Shown here in pieces: positions 47,949-58,276 of a stretch of DNA of 64,000 bases. Numbering within the stretch: the stretch's first letter is position 1; each line of letters starts with the position of its first letter. The notes under the pieces are model-generated. The model was not told the DNA's origin. It saw only the letters and a list, made by a program, of their open reading frames with translations, and ran no database searches. The DNA is taken from the NCBI RefSeq assembly GCF_900100535.1, contig NZ_FNDG01000010.1:1-64000 (forward strand), written 5' to 3'. The stretch is from Phytopseudomonas flavescens. GTDB taxonomy: Bacteria; Pseudomonadota; Gammaproteobacteria; Pseudomonadales; Pseudomonadaceae. Both the position numbers and the translations under genes were made by a program.

Positions 47949-49596
47949 GTACGGCTTGCTAGCTTCGCTGGCCCTGCTGACCGCCCTTGGTGGTTTGGCA
48001 ATGGCCGGCCAGGCGCCGCTGTCGCTGGCCTGGCAGCGGGCCGATGGCAGCGAGCTGCTGCGTTTGGACGGGCAGCGGCTGCTCAGCCGCGAACCCTTGT
48101 CCGAGAACCTGCAGGCGCCACTGGGCAGCCTGTGGAAGCTGTTCGTCTATGCCTATCTGGTCGACACCAAGCAGCCGGATAACGGCTATCAGTGCCGTGG
48201 GCAGGACAAGGAAGAGGTCTATTGCTGCAACCCGGGCGGGCGCATCGACCGGGATCAGGCGCTGGTCAAATCCTGCGGCCTGTATTTCGAGCAGCAGAAT
48301 CTGCAACTGGCCGAAGATGACTGGTCGCGCTACTGGCAGGCTCGAAAGGCGCCGAGCTGGATCAGCGAGCGCCAGCGCCTGGCAGCGGATACCCGCGTTT
48401 CGGTTCAGCAATTGTTGACGCAACTCGGGCAATTGCCGGCCCAGGCCGATGCGCGCAAGGTGCTGCTGGACGTGGTGCTGGGCGGCGACGGCTCGACCAT
48501 CAGCGCCCTGGGCAGCCGGCTGCGGGTAAAAACCTGGAGCTGGCTGGCCGATGGCGATCCCCAGGCGCGGCAGGGCGGTTTTGCCGGCTGGCTGGCCGAT
48601 GGCACGCCAGTCTGGGCGGGTGGCTCGGGCACCAGCAGCATGGTGCTCAAGCGCCATGCCGAGGCGCTCGGCCAGGTGCTGCCAACAGCGTGGCCGCGCG
48701 AGGCCGGCAGCTGCGTCGAGGTGCGCCTGTTCGCCCGCTATCCTGTGCGCCAGATACGCCGTGAGGGTAACGACGCGGCAGTGGAGCCAGGCGCGCTGAA
48801 CGGACGTTACGAGGTCGAGTTCATTAACGGCAACCGCTTGCCTATCGAAAGCCACGGCGAGCTGTTCCTTGAGCGAAGCAGCGAAGGGTTGCAGCTCACT
48901 GCCCATCTGGATCGCGAGGACTATGTGGCCCGCGTGCTGGATCGCGAAGCCTCGGCGCAGCCCGCCGAAGCCGCCAAGGCATTGGCCATCGCTGTCCGTA
49001 CCTACCTGCTGCAGAGCGCCGGGCGCCGCGGTGAATGCCTGAGCATCGATGACAGCAGCGCCAACCAGCGGGTGGCGCCGCGCCCGGCCAGTCAGGGCGC
49101 ACGGGATATCGCCGCGTGGACGGCCGACCTGGTGCTGGCCGGCACGCCTGTGACCTATCACACGACCCAACCCGGGCCTGATCGCCTGGCCTGGACGCAA
49201 GCCGTCGAGCAGGCTGGCAGCGGCCTGCGTTATGACGCCATCCTGGCCCGCGCCTTTCCTCGCGCCACGCTGAGCCGCTGGGACGAACCGGTAGCCGCTT
49301 GCCAACCGATTACTGCCGCCGAACAGTGGCTGCGCAAGCAGCGTCGCGACTGGCGACAACGACTGGACGGCGAGCCCGGTTACGAGGAAATCCAGCAGTT
49401 CGCCGTCTGCCAGCTGGCCTCCGGCCGGCCTTCGGTGGATCGCGAACGGCAGCGCATCTACGTGCGCGGCTTCTTTTCCCTGCAGGATCGCCTCGATCTG
49501 ACCCACGAATACCTGCACCTGGCGTTCGCCGCCCACCCCAATGGACAGGACGAGGCCTATGTAGAAAGTCTCGCCCGCACCCTGTTACTGGAATGA
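47941..49596 (+). CDS. magE: MagE: DUF2300 protein with SxxK, SpoIID-like and HExxH motifs
   Basis: A 551-residue exported protein starting with TTG that overlaps the magD stop by 8 bases; the signal sequence is [22 protein letters not shown]. The N-terminal part has [12 protein letters not shown] (Ser 63, Lys 66), like the SxxK of penicillin-binding proteins and beta-lactamases, with KTWSW about 140 residues later. The middle (about 310-430: [30 protein letters not shown]) resembles SpoIID/LytB enzymes. The end has [13 protein letters not shown] with HEYLH at 522-526. It corresponds to E. coli YfaQ. The motifs suggest peptidoglycan work, but activity is unproven. Confidence 0.8.
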   Translation: MNKYGLLASLALLTALGGLAMAGQAPLSLAWQRADGSELLRLDGQRLLSREPLSENLQAPLGSLWKLFVYAYLVDTKQPDNGYQCRGQDKEEVYCCNPGGRIDRDQALVKSCGLYFEQQNLQLAEDDWSRYWQARKAPSWISERQRLAADTRVSVQQLLTQLGQLPAQADARKVLLDVVLGGDGSTISALGSRLRVKTWSWLADGDPQARQGGFAGWLADGTPVWAGGSGTSSMVLKRHAEALGQVLPTAWPREAGSCVEVRLFARYPVRQIRREGNDAAVEPGALNGRYEVEFINGNRLPIESHGELFLERSSEGLQLTAHLDREDYVARVLDREASAQPAEAAKALAIAVRTYLLQSAGRRGECLSIDDSSANQRVAPRPASQGARDIAAWTADLVLAGTPVTYHTTQPGPDRLAWTQAVEQAGSGLRYDAILARAFPRATLSRWDEPVAACQPITAAEQWLRKQRRDWRQRLDGEPGYEEIQQFAVCQLASGRPSVDRERQRIYVRGFFSLQDRLDLTHEYLHLAFAAHPNGQDEAYVESLARTLLLE

Positions 49597-49600
49597 CATC

Positions 49601-50401
49601 ATGGCTCCGATGAATCCGCTGTTCGTTTCGTTGTGTCTGGCTCTGCTCTCGCCGTCGCTGCTGGCCGACGTACAAATCGACGCACCAAGCGGCGGTTGGC
49701 GCGAGGGCGGCGCCGATGGCGCGCAGTTCAGGCAGCAGGTCAACTACCCGGCATCAAGCGTCAACAGCGCCGCCAATCAGGCCGATACCGCCCGTATCAA
49801 GGGCGCGATCAGCACGCTGGGGAAAGATGGCAAGACACCCGGCCGACTGGTCGTCAACGGGGTCAGCATGCCGCTGAAGATCGCCGAAGATGGCAGCTTC
49901 GATCGTCCCTTCGTGTTCTCCGAGGGCAGCAACAACGTCGAGGTGCGCAGCCCCGATGGCGCTCAGCGCCGCCGTGTGCAGTTCTACAACCGCGGCAGCG
50001 GCGAAACCCCGGCGCGCTTGCGGGTGGTGCTGTCCTGGGACAGCGACAACACCGACCTCGACCTGCACCTGGTGACACCCGATGGTGGCCACGTCTGGTA
50101 CGGCGACCGTTCCCTGGCCAACGGCGCAGCCCTGGATGTGGACGTGACCACCGGCTACGGCCCGGAGATGATCGCCACCGCGACACCGCTCAAGGGCCAG
50201 TACCTGGTGTACGTGAATTACTACGGTGGTGGTTACGGCTACGACGAAGACGGCGAGAGCACTGCCCAGCAGGTTCTCACCACCGGGCAGATCACCGTGA
50301 TCAGCGAAGAAGGCACGGTCAACGAAAAGCAGCAGAGTTTCCTCGTGCCGATGCGTACACCGGGCGAGCTGACGCTGGTGCAGCGTTTCAGTTACCCCTG
50401 A
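49601..50401 (+). CDS. magF: MagF: exported DUF2135 protein
   Basis: A 266-residue exported protein; signal MNPLFVSLCLALLSPSLLAD begins at the second ATG (49610), so the start could be 49601 or 49610. VQIDAPSGGWREGG, RVVLSWDSDNTDLDLHLVTP and GQYLVYVNYYGGGYGYDEDG match MagA closely, including the C-terminal NEKQQSFLVPMRTPGEL. An Asp-rich loop (DSDNTDLD) may bind calcium. Last gene of the operon, convergent with paaZ; only 60 bases lie between them. Confidence 0.85.
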   Translation: MAPMNPLFVSLCLALLSPSLLADVQIDAPSGGWREGGADGAQFRQQVNYPASSVNSAANQADTARIKGAISTLGKDGKTPGRLVVNGVSMPLKIAEDGSFDRPFVFSEGSNNVEVRSPDGAQRRRVQFYNRGSGETPARLRVVLSWDSDNTDLDLHLVTPDGGHVWYGDRSLANGAALDVDVTTGYGPEMIATATPLKGQYLVYVNYYGGGYGYDEDGESTAQQVLTTGQITVISEEGTVNEKQQSFLVPMRTPGELTLVQRFSYP

Positions 50402-50461
50402 GGTCATGGCCGCAGCGCCGTTGCGCAAGCATCGGCGAGTCGTGACGGCAAGGCCGGCCGG

Positions 50462-52516
50462 TCAGGCCTGGCGTTTGAGCACCAGGGTGAGGATGTCGTA
50501 GCTGGCCACCAGTTCGCCGTTCTGGTTGGTGACCTCCACGTCCCAGGCGACCACGCCCTGGGGTTCGTCCTTCGGGCTGAGCTTGCCCTGGTCGATCTTG
50601 CGCTTGCAGGTCAGGCGCGCCTGGATAGTGTCGCCGATGCCCACCGGGTTGATGAAGCGCAGGCTGTCCAGGCCGTAGTTGGCCAGCACCGGGCCGGCCC
50701 CCGGGGAGACGAACAGGCCGGCGGCCGCCGACAGCACGAAATAGCCGTGGGCGATGCGCTTGCCGAACTGCGATTCACGGGCGGCGATCTCGTCGAAGTG
50801 CATGTAGAAATGGTCGCCCGAGAGGCAGCCGAAGTTGACCAGATCGGCTTCGGTAACGGTACGCCGATGGGTCAGCAGCGACTCGCCGATCTGCAGGTCT
50901 TCGAAGTGGCGCCGGAACGGATGTACTTCAGTCTCGTACACCTGGGCGCCGCGCACGTATTCGCCGGTGACCGCCATCAGCATGCTGGGCGAGCCTTGCA
51001 CCGCTGCGCGTTGCAGGTAGTGCTTGACCGCGCGCAGGCCGCCCAGCTCTTCGCCGCCCCCGGCCCGACCAGGGCCGCCGTGCTTGAGTTGCGGCAGAGG
51101 CGAACCGTGGCCAGTGGATTCCCCAGCGGATTCGCGGTCGAGGATGTGCAGGCGACCGTGCAGCGCGGCGGCAGCGGGCACCACGCGGGCTGCGACCTGC
51201 GGGTCCTTGGTGATCAAGCTGGCGACCAGGCTGCCTTTGCCGCGGGCGGCCAGGGCGATGGCTTCGTCGATATCGTCGTAGCTCATCAGCGTGGTCACCG
51301 GGCCGAAGGCTTCGATGTCGTGGGCGCCGCCTTCGGCGTGTGGATCGCGGCTGCGCAGCAGGGTCGGGGCGAAGAACGCCCCCTCGGCCACACCGTCGCC
51401 GCGTGGGCTGAAACCGTCACGGGCACCGAGCAGCAATTCGCTGTTGGCCAGCAAGGCTTCGACGCGCTCGGCGACGTCGGCCTGTTGTGCATGAGAGGCG
51501 AGGGCGCCCATCTTCACGCCTTCCACGGAAGGGTCGCCGGCGACGACTTTGCGCAGGCGTTCGCGCAGTTTTTCCGCCACGGCATCGGCATGCCTGGCCG
51601 GCACGATGGCACGGCGGATGGCGGTGCATTTCTGCCCGGCCTTGACCGTCATTTCGCGGGCGACTTCCTTGACGAACAGGTCGAACTCGGGATCGTCCGG
51701 GGTGACTTCCGGGGCGAGGATGGCACAGTTCAGCGAGTCCGCCTCGGCGTTGAACGGCACCGAGTTACGGATAAGGTTGGCGTTGACCCGCAGCTTGGCG
51801 GCGGTGTCGGCGGAGCCGGTGAAGGTCACCACGTCCTGGCCTTGCAGGCGGTCGAGCAAATCGCCGGTGCTGCCGACGATCAATTGCAGGCTGCCGGCCG
51901 GCAGCAGGCCGGACTCGTGCATCAGGCGTACGGCGGCCTCGCTCAGGTAGCTGGTGGCGGTGGCCGGCTTGACGATGCACGGCATGCCGGCGAGGAAGCT
52001 CGGCGCGAATTTTTCCAGCATGCCCCAGATCGGGAAGTTGAACGCATTGATATGCACCGCGACGCCGCCGCGCGGCACCAGGATATGGCTGCCGACGAAG
52101 GTGCCGAGCTTGCCCAGCGGCATGGCCGGGCCTTCGTGTACCAGGTTGCCGGACGGCAGTTCGCGGCGACCCAGGCTGGCGTAGGCGAACAGGGTGCCGG
52201 CGCCGCCTTCGATGTCGACCCAGCCGTCGCCCCGGGTCGCGCCGCTGTGGTGGGACAGGGCGTAGAGTTGTTCCTTGCGTTCGAGCAGGTACTTGCCCAG
52301 CTCGCGCAGGCGCGATGCGCGTTGTTGGAAGTCCAGCGCCAGCAGCTCCTTGAGCCCCTGCTGGCGGGCATGGGCGAGGGCTTCGGCGAAGTCGATGGAC
52401 TCCTCGTGGGTGCGGAACAGGGTCTGGCCGTTGATCGCGCTGCGCAGGGCGCTGGCGCCGTGCTGGCCGATCCAGTGGCCGCCGATGAAGCTCTGCAGCG
52501 TGGGGACGTTACTCAT
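50462..52516 (-). CDS. paaZ: PaaZ: oxepin-CoA hydrolase / 3-oxo-5,6-dehydrosuberyl-CoA semialdehyde dehydrogenase
   Basis: A 684-residue bifunctional enzyme opening the oxepin ring of phenylacetyl-CoA degradation. The N-terminal aldehyde dehydrogenase (about 1-520) has Glu in FNAEADSLN and catalytic Cys in KAGQKCTAIRRA near residue 295. The C-terminal MaoC-like hydratase (about 545-684) has GDHFYMHFDEIAARES and GKRIAHGYFVLS, containing the catalytic Asp and His. Length equals E. coli PaaZ (681). It is the last gene of the minus-strand paa cluster, 60 bases after the porin gene. Confidence 0.95.
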   Translation of the reverse strand: MSNVPTLQSFIGGHWIGQHGASALRSAINGQTLFRTHEESIDFAEALAHARQQGLKELLALDFQQRASRLRELGKYLLERKEQLYALSHHSGATRGDGWVDIEGGAGTLFAYASLGRRELPSGNLVHEGPAMPLGKLGTFVGSHILVPRGGVAVHINAFNFPIWGMLEKFAPSFLAGMPCIVKPATATSYLSEAAVRLMHESGLLPAGSLQLIVGSTGDLLDRLQGQDVVTFTGSADTAAKLRVNANLIRNSVPFNAEADSLNCAILAPEVTPDDPEFDLFVKEVAREMTVKAGQKCTAIRRAIVPARHADAVAEKLRERLRKVVAGDPSVEGVKMGALASHAQQADVAERVEALLANSELLLGARDGFSPRGDGVAEGAFFAPTLLRSRDPHAEGGAHDIEAFGPVTTLMSYDDIDEAIALAARGKGSLVASLITKDPQVAARVVPAAAALHGRLHILDRESAGESTGHGSPLPQLKHGGPGRAGGGEELGGLRAVKHYLQRAAVQGSPSMLMAVTGEYVRGAQVYETEVHPFRRHFEDLQIGESLLTHRRTVTEADLVNFGCLSGDHFYMHFDEIAARESQFGKRIAHGYFVLSAAAGLFVSPGAGPVLANYGLDSLRFINPVGIGDTIQARLTCKRKIDQGKLSPKDEPQGVVAWDVEVTNQNGELVASYDILTLVLKRQA

Positions 52517-52576
52517 CAGGTGTTCTCCTCTGGAGATGGAGGCCGGCGACGGGCACCGGCACGAAACAGGGGCGCC

Positions 52577-53812
52577 CTACCAGAGCGCCAGGGTGTAGCC
52601 GAGGATCAGGCGGTTCTCGTCGAGATCGGTGCTCAGGCCGCCGCCCGAGCGAAAGGTGACGTTGCGCCAGCGCAGGCTCATGCCCTTGAGCCGGCCGCTC
52701 TGCACCACGTAGGCGAGGTCGGTATCGCGTTCCCATTCTTCGCCGTCATCGCCGCTGGCGGTCGTCGCGTTGCGTCCATCGACGTAGCGGGTCATGAAGC
52801 TCAGCCCGGGAATGCCGAGGGCCGCGAAGTCATAGTCGTAGCGCAGTTGCCAGGCGTCGGTGCCGGCGCGGGTGAAAGTGTTGAAGGTCACCAGGTTCAC
52901 CGAGTAGGGATCGCCGCCGTTGAGGAAGGGGAAGGCGCTGTCGCCCGACATGCGTTGCCAGCCCGCGCCGACGCGGTGCCCGCCATGGCTGATGCTGAGC
53001 ATGCCGTTGAAGTTGCGGTTGTCGATGCCCCCGGCGCGCTCCTGGCCGTGGCCGCGGCTGTCGAAATAGCGGATATCGCTGCGCAGGGCGAAGCCGCCGC
53101 CGAGGGTCTGGTCGTGCACCAGGCCGAAAAATTGCTGGCGATAGATGTCTTCCAGCCGGCCGTAGTAGTAGCTGGCCGTCAGTTGCGGGGTGAAGGCGTA
53201 GCTGGCGCCGGCGAAGTCGAAGGCATCGCTGCTGGCGCCTGCATAGCCGATGTCGTCGCGGCTCGACGAATCGCGCAGGTTGGCGCGGGTCAGGCGGCCG
53301 CCGTTGAAGGTGAGCCCGTCGATGGCCGTGGAGGTCAGCAGGCCGCCCTGGAAGCTCGAGGACAACAGCCGCGTGTCATTGTAGGTGACCACCGGCAGCA
53401 GGGGTTGCAGGGTGCCGAGGCGCACTACGTTGTCGAAGGCGCGCAGCTTGGCGGTCAGCCCCAGTTCGCTGTAGTCGTCCACGGGCTCACCGCTTGCCGG
53501 GTCGAACGGCAGCAAGCCGCTGCCGCGGCGGTCGGCGCTGCTGTCCAGCTTCACGCCGAGCTGGGCCATGGCGTCGAGGCCCACGCCCAGCGTGCCTTCG
53601 GTGAATCCTGATGCGACCCGTGCGGTGAAGCCCTGGGCCCATTCCTCCGTCTTGGCCTGGGGCGCACCGCTCTGGCGGAAGTCGCGGTTCAGGTAGACGT
53701 TGCGCGCCTCGAGGCTGGCCTTGCTGTCTTCGAGGAAGGCGGCGCTGGCGTAGCTGCCGAGGCAAAGGCCGAGGGCGGACATCAGCGAGGCCTGGATACG
53801 GATATTGTTCAT
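52577..53812 (-). CDS. OprD-family outer-membrane porin for phenylacetate (PhaK/PaaM type)
   Basis: A 411-residue outer-membrane porin. The N-terminal signal MNNIRIQASLMSALGLCLGSYASA precedes FLEDSKASLEARNVYLNRDF, the usual start of the OprD family, and the C-terminus ENRLILGYTLALW ends in an aromatic residue as beta-barrels do. Next to the permease and paa genes it is likely the phenylacetate-specific channel. It lies 19 bases after the permease gene. Confidence 0.88.
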   Translation of the reverse strand: MNNIRIQASLMSALGLCLGSYASAAFLEDSKASLEARNVYLNRDFRQSGAPQAKTEEWAQGFTARVASGFTEGTLGVGLDAMAQLGVKLDSSADRRGSGLLPFDPASGEPVDDYSELGLTAKLRAFDNVVRLGTLQPLLPVVTYNDTRLLSSSFQGGLLTSTAIDGLTFNGGRLTRANLRDSSSRDDIGYAGASSDAFDFAGASYAFTPQLTASYYYGRLEDIYRQQFFGLVHDQTLGGGFALRSDIRYFDSRGHGQERAGGIDNRNFNGMLSISHGGHRVGAGWQRMSGDSAFPFLNGGDPYSVNLVTFNTFTRAGTDAWQLRYDYDFAALGIPGLSFMTRYVDGRNATTASGDDGEEWERDTDLAYVVQSGRLKGMSLRWRNVTFRSGGGLSTDLDENRLILGYTLALW

Positions 53813-53831
53813 TGTTGTGGTTCCGTGTGGA

Positions 53832-55478
53832 TCAGTGGCGGCTGGCGGCAGCTGCGCCGAGACCGGTCATGGAGCGGATGAACTGGGCCAGGTAGCGGCC
53901 GCGTTCGCTGGCGCCGCGCGCCGAGCGGTCGGTCACCGAGAACGCCCAGGCGCCAAGGAATGCCAGGGTCATGGAGAACAGCGCCGGATTGGACCAGGGG
54001 AACAGCGCGCTCTGGTTGTTCAGTACCTTGACCCAGACCACCGGGCTGAGCACCAGCAGCGCCACGGCCGAAACCAGGCCGATCAGGCTGCCGGCCACGG
54101 CGCCGCGGGTGGTCAGGCCTTTCCAGAACATGGAAAGGATCAGCACCGGGAAGTTGACCGAGGCGGCGATGGCCAGCACCAGGCCGGAGAGGAACGCGAT
54201 GTTCTGCGACTCGAAGAGGATGCCGAGAACCACCGCCAGCACGCCGATCACCAGGGTGGCGATACGCGACATGCGCATTTCTTCCTTCTCGGTGGCCTTG
54301 CCCTTGCGAATCACGCAGGCGTAAAGGTCATGGGCCACCGCCGAGGCGCCGGACAGTGCCAGGCCTGCCACCACGGCGAGGATGGTGGCGAAGGCCACGG
54401 CCGAGATGAAACCGAGGAACAGGCTGCCGCCCACGGCGTGGGACAGGTGCACGGCGACCATGTTGCCACCACCGATGATGGCGCCGGCGGCGTCGCGGAA
54501 CGCCGGGTCGGTGCCGACCATGACGATGGCGCCGAAGCCGATGGCGATCAGCAGCAGGTAGAAGTAGCCGATGAAACCGGTGGCATAGAGCACGCTCTTG
54601 CGCGCTTCGCGGGCGTCTTTCACGGTGAAGAAACGCATGAGGATGTGCGGCAGGCCGGCGGTGCCGAACAGCATGCCGACGGCCAGTGAGAGGGTGTCGA
54701 TGGGGTCGGCCAGCAACCCGCCCGGCGCCATGATCGCGGTGCCCTTGGCATGCACGGCAGCGGCGCCTGCGAACATCGCCTCGAGGCTGAAGTTGAAGTG
54801 ACGCAGAACCATGTAGGCCATGAAGGTGGCGCCGGAGAGCAGCATCACCGCCTTGATGATCTGCACCCAGGTGGTGGCGAGCATGCCGCCGAAAGTGACG
54901 TAGCAGACGATCAGCACGCCGACCAGCATCACCGATTGCACGTAGCTGATGCCGAACAGCAGCTCGATCAGCTTGCCGGCGCCGACCATCTGCGCCATCA
55001 GGTACATCAGTGCCACGATCAGCGTGCCCAGGGCCGCCGTGATGCGGATCGGCGTCTGCTCCAGGCGATAGGAGACCACGTCGGCAAAGGTGTACTTACC
55101 CAGGTTGCGCAGACGTTCGGCGATCAGGAACAGGATGATCGGCCAGGCCGCGACGATGCCCAGGGAGTACAGCAGGCCATCGAAGCCAGCCAGGAAGATC
55201 ATCGCCGAGATACCGAGGAAGGACGCGGCGCTGATCATGTCGCCGGCGATGGCCAGGCCGTTCTGCAAGCCACTGATACCGCCACCGGCGGTGTAGAAGT
55301 CGCTGGCCGAGCGGGTGCGGGTGGCGGCCCAGCGGGTGATGCCGAGGGTGAAGGCGACGAACACCAGGAACATGCCGATGGCGTGCCAGTTGAGTGGCCG
55401 CGCGGCGGCATCCGCGGCGAACACGCCAGCGCTGGCCAGCAGGCCGGCAGCGAGGAGGAGCAGGGGAGCCGTTCTCAT
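53832..55478 (-). CDS. Sodium:solute symporter (ActP-like, probable phenylacetate permease)
   Basis: A 548-residue inner-membrane symporter of the SSS family with about 13 membrane segments and an N-terminal signal-like segment ([19 protein letters not shown]), as in acetate permease Act[22 protein letters not shown] and [20 protein letters not shown] are family motifs. The start at 55478 overlaps the upstream DUF485 gene as ATGA. Context between the paa genes suggests phenylacetate (PaaL type) rather than acetate as substrate. Confidence 0.88.
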   Translation of the reverse strand: MRTAPLLLLAAGLLASAGVFAADAAARPLNWHAIGMFLVFVAFTLGITRWAATRTRSASDFYTAGGGISGLQNGLAIAGDMISAASFLGISAMIFLAGFDGLLYSLGIVAAWPIILFLIAERLRNLGKYTFADVVSYRLEQTPIRITAALGTLIVALMYLMAQMVGAGKLIELLFGISYVQSVMLVGVLIVCYVTFGGMLATTWVQIIKAVMLLSGATFMAYMVLRHFNFSLEAMFAGAAAVHAKGTAIMAPGGLLADPIDTLSLAVGMLFGTAGLPHILMRFFTVKDAREARKSVLYATGFIGYFYLLLIAIGFGAIVMVGTDPAFRDAAGAIIGGGNMVAVHLSHAVGGSLFLGFISAVAFATILAVVAGLALSGASAVAHDLYACVIRKGKATEKEEMRMSRIATLVIGVLAVVLGILFESQNIAFLSGLVLAIAASVNFPVLILSMFWKGLTTRGAVAGSLIGLVSAVALLVLSPVVWVKVLNNQSALFPWSNPALFSMTLAFLGAWAFSVTDRSARGASERGRYLAQFIRSMTGLGAAAASRH

Positions 55479-55783
55479 GGACGGGGCTCCTGCATCAGTT
55501 TCGCCGCCAGCGGGTCGATCACCTTGTTGGTGTGGCGTACGTAGATGGCGGTGAGCACGAAGGACAGCACGATCACCGCCGCCACCACCGCGATGCCGAC
55601 GCTGGTCACTCCGTTGCCAATGGGCTGAGCGAGCAGGTGCGGAGCGAAGGCCATGACCAACACGAAGCCGAAATAGATCGCCAGCATGCACAGGGTCAGG
55701 GTCCAGGTCAGGCGCTGCTTGCGCCGCACCAGCTGGATGAAGTCGGGGTGTTGCCGTAGGTGCTCGAGGTCGTGCGGGGTCAT
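55475..55783 (-). CDS. DUF485 membrane protein (YjcH-like)
   Basis: A 102-residue protein with two membrane segments ([21 protein letters not shown] and [21 protein letters not shown], given here in separate parts). The N-terminus [12 protein letters not shown] is typical of DUF485. Such proteins are nearly always encoded just before an ActP-type symporter, as here with an ATGA overlap, and may act as its accessory subunit. It lies 96 bases after paaE. Confidence 0.9.
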   Translation of the reverse strand: MTPHDLEHLRQHPDFIQLVRRKQRLTWTLTLCMLAIYFGFVLVMAFAPHLLAQPIGNGVTSVGIAVVAAVIVLSFVLTAIYVRHTNKVIDPLAAKLMQEPRP

Positions 55784-55879
55784 GGCTGCGCTCTCTTTAT
55801 TGTGATTGTCGAGACGGTATTGCCGGGGCGTTGCGGGTGTAAGGGGGCGAGCGGCCCACCGAAAGCGCGTTAGCTGCGC

Positions 55880-56956
55880 TCAGATCTGGTCGAAATCGAG
55901 TACCACCTTGTCGCTGATCGGGAAGGCCTGGCAGGACAGCACGTAGCCGGCCGCCACTTCGTAGTCTTCCAGGGCGTGGTTGCTGTCCATTTCCACTTCG
56001 CCCTCGATGACCTTGCACTTGCAGGTCGAGCACACGCCGGCCTTGCACGAATAGGGCAGTTCGGCGCCGGTGGCGTTGCCCGCATCGAGCACGCTCTGGG
56101 TGTTGCGCGGCAGGTCGAAGGCGAGGGCGCGGCCGTCGCTGATCACGGTGACCTGGCTGACGGCCGAGTCCAGCTCACGTGCGGCTTCGCGGGCTTCACG
56201 ACGCTGCGCGCTGCCGGCTGCGGCGAACAGTTCGAAGTGGATGCGTTCAGCCGACATGCCGTTGGCCGCGAGCTGGTCGCGCACGGTTTCGGTCATCGCC
56301 TGGGGGCCGCAGATGAAGGCTGCCTCCAGCGACTTGACGTCGATCCAGCGGCTGAACAGCTGGCCGCATTTGTCGGCGTCGATGCGCCCGTTGTAGAGGT
56401 CGATGTCCTGCTGTTCGCGGCTGAACACGAAGATCAGGTTGAGGCGCTGCAGGTAGCGGTTCTTCAGGTCTTCGAGCTTGTCGCGAAACAGCGCGCCAGA
56501 GCTGGAACGATTGCCGTAGAGCAGGGTGAATCGGCTGTTCGGCTCGCGCTCCAGGGTACTGGTGATGATCGACAGGATCGGCGTGATGCCGCTGCCGGCG
56601 GCCACGCCCAGGTAGTGGCCATGACGGTTCGGGTCGAGCGGCACGTAGAAGCTGCCGGCGGGTGGCATCACCTCCAGTTGCTGGCCGGCCTTGAGCACTT
56701 CGTTGGCATAGGCCGAGAAACGCCCGCCCGGCACGCGCTTGATCGCCACGCGCAGCTCGCCGTCCTCGACGCCGCTGCAGATCGAGTAGGAGCGGCGCAC
56801 TTCTTGGTCATCCAGCTGGGTGCGCATCACCAGGTACTGGCCCTGGGTGAAACGGAAATCGTCCCGCAGTTGCGCCGGCACGTCGAAGGCGATGGACACG
56901 GCGTCGCGGGTTTCCTTGCGGACTTCCTTGATCGTCAGGCTGTGAAAGTGGCTCAT
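55880..56956 (-). CDS. paaE: PaaE: phenylacetyl-CoA epoxidase reductase subunit
   Basis: A 358-residue reductase passing electrons from NADPH through FAD and a 2Fe-2S cluster to PaaABC. FAD site RRSYSICSG, NADPH site GSGITPILSIITS, and the plant-type ferredoxin domain at the C-terminus with PYSCKAGVCSTCKC and a later VLSCQAFP. Start at ATG 56956, MSHFHSLTIKEVRKETRDA matching family members (356 in E. coli); the frame continues upstream into paaD without meaning. Last of the paaABCDE genes. Confidence 0.94.
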   Translation of the reverse strand: MSHFHSLTIKEVRKETRDAVSIAFDVPAQLRDDFRFTQGQYLVMRTQLDDQEVRRSYSICSGVEDGELRVAIKRVPGGRFSAYANEVLKAGQQLEVMPPAGSFYVPLDPNRHGHYLGVAAGSGITPILSIITSTLEREPNSRFTLLYGNRSSSGALFRDKLEDLKNRYLQRLNLIFVFSREQQDIDLYNGRIDADKCGQLFSRWIDVKSLEAAFICGPQAMTETVRDQLAANGMSAERIHFELFAAAGSAQRREAREAARELDSAVSQVTVISDGRALAFDLPRNTQSVLDAGNATGAELPYSCKAGVCSTCKCKVIEGEVEMDSNHALEDYEVAAGYVLSCQAFPISDKVVLDFDQI

Positions 56957-56987
56957 TATTGTTCTCCCGCTGCACGGCGCGACGCGC

Positions 56988-57521
56988 TCAGATGCATTTG
57001 AAATAGTCGAAGGGCTCCAGGCACTCGCGGCACCGGTACAGCGCCTTGCAGGCCGTCGAGCCGAACTGGCTGAGCAATTCGGTGTGCGCGCTGCCGCATT
57101 GCGGGCAGTGCACCTGCGGGCTGTCGCCGAGCAGGCTGCGCTTGCTGCTGCTGCCCACTGGCGGGGCGATGCCATAGGCACGCAGACGCTCGCGGCCGAG
57201 GTCGCTGATCCAGTCGGTGTTCCAGGCCGGGGTCAGGCGCCGTTCCAGGTGCGGCCCGTTGAAGCCGGCCTGCTCCAGGGCTTGACGGATGTCGCCCTCG
57301 ATCACCTCGGTGGCCGGGCAGCCCGAGTAGGTCGGCGTGACCACCAGATGCAGGTGCCCGGCTTGCCAGTCGAGATCGCGGACGATGCCGAGGTCGACCA
57401 CGCTGACCACCGGCACCTCCGGGTCCATCACCTGTTCCAGTACCGACCAGGCGCGCGCCAGGTCGTCGGCCTGGCCGGCACGGGCGCCGCGGTCGCTGGC
57501 GATCAGCTCACCAGGTCGCAT
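56988..57521 (-). CDS. paaD: PaaD: Fe-S assembly (DUF59/MIP18) protein for the epoxidase
   Basis: A 177-residue protein with a DUF59 domain (VMDPEVPVVSVVDLGIVRDL; SGCPATEVIEGDIRQAL) and a C-terminal zinc-ribbon-like region HCPQCGSAHTELLSQFGSTA with CRECLEPFDYFKC. PaaD matures the epoxidase iron centres rather than catalysing. It overlaps paaC by 14 bases, so translation is coupled. Length is close to E. coli PaaD (about 165). Confidence 0.92.
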   Translation of the reverse strand: MRPGELIASDRGARAGQADDLARAWSVLEQVMDPEVPVVSVVDLGIVRDLDWQAGHLHLVVTPTYSGCPATEVIEGDIRQALEQAGFNGPHLERRLTPAWNTDWISDLGRERLRAYGIAPPVGSSSKRSLLGDSPQVHCPQCGSAHTELLSQFGSTACKALYRCRECLEPFDYFKCI

Positions 57522-58269
57522 CGGGGTAGGCTCGCGGCAGGAACTGCATCTCGGCCAGCAGCAGGCCGAGGTGCTCGCTGTGCAGGCCGCTGCGGCCGCT
57601 GAGGTAGAAGTAGTGGGCGGCAGGCGGCAGTGGCAATTCGACCGAGGCGAAGGTGTCTTCCACCTGCTTCAACCAGGCGCCGGCGACCTGCGCCGGATCG
57701 GCGGCGATGCCCGCGGCGGCCAGAGCCTTTTCGCCCTCGCTGCCAGCGGCCAGTTCGACGGTGAAGCGCCACAGCGCGGGAACCGCATCGAGCATGCGTC
57801 GACGGCTTTCCTCGGTGCCGCCGCCCAGGCGTTGCAGCCACTCGCTGGAGCGGCGCAGGTGATAGGTGACTTCCTTGAGGGCCTTGGCGGCGATCCCGGC
57901 GATACGTTCGTCGCTGGAATCGCACAGTCCTTCGAGTACCTGGAAGTGCCAGGCATCGTAGAGGAACTGCTTGGTCATGGTCACGGCGAAGTCGCCGTTG
58001 GGCTGCTCGACCAGCAACAGGTTGCGAAAAGCGCGCTCGTCACGGCGAAAGGCCAGGTCATCGGCGCTGCGCCCGTCGGCCAGCAGTTCGGCGGCGTATT
58101 CCAGCCAGTTGCGTGCCTGGCCGACCAGGTCGAGGCCGACGTTCATCAGCGCCAGTTCCTCTTCGAGGGCCGGTGCCTTGCCGCACCACTCGCACAGACG
58201 CTGGCCCTGGATCAGGGCGCTGTCGCCGAGCAGCAGCAGGTATTGGATGAGGTCTTCTTGCTTGTGCAT
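57508..58269 (-). CDS. paaC: PaaC: phenylacetyl-CoA epoxidase structural subunit
   Basis: A 253-residue ferritin-like helical protein, partner of PaaA but without its own di-iron site. Family features are MHKQEDLIQYLLLLGDSALI at the start, LGQ-type LVGQARNWLEYAAELL and FLYDAWHFQVLEGL. Start at 58269; an earlier Met lies over the paaB end and is not supported. Length matches E. coli PaaC (248). Seven bases separate it from paaB. Confidence 0.94.
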   Translation of the reverse strand: MHKQEDLIQYLLLLGDSALIQGQRLCEWCGKAPALEEELALMNVGLDLVGQARNWLEYAAELLADGRSADDLAFRRDERAFRNLLLVEQPNGDFAVTMTKQFLYDAWHFQVLEGLCDSSDERIAGIAAKALKEVTYHLRRSSEWLQRLGGGTEESRRRMLDAVPALWRFTVELAAGSEGEKALAAAGIAADPAQVAGAWLKQVEDTFASVELPLPPAAHYFYLSGRSGLHSEHLGLLLAEMQFLPRAYPDATW

Positions 58270-58276
58270 GGCGACC

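Noticed and set aside
50747..53611. A 954-codon plus-strand frame opposite paaZ and the porin gene
   Set aside because: Crosses two real genes and their gap, has a repetitive Ala/Gly/Val composition, and shows no domain.
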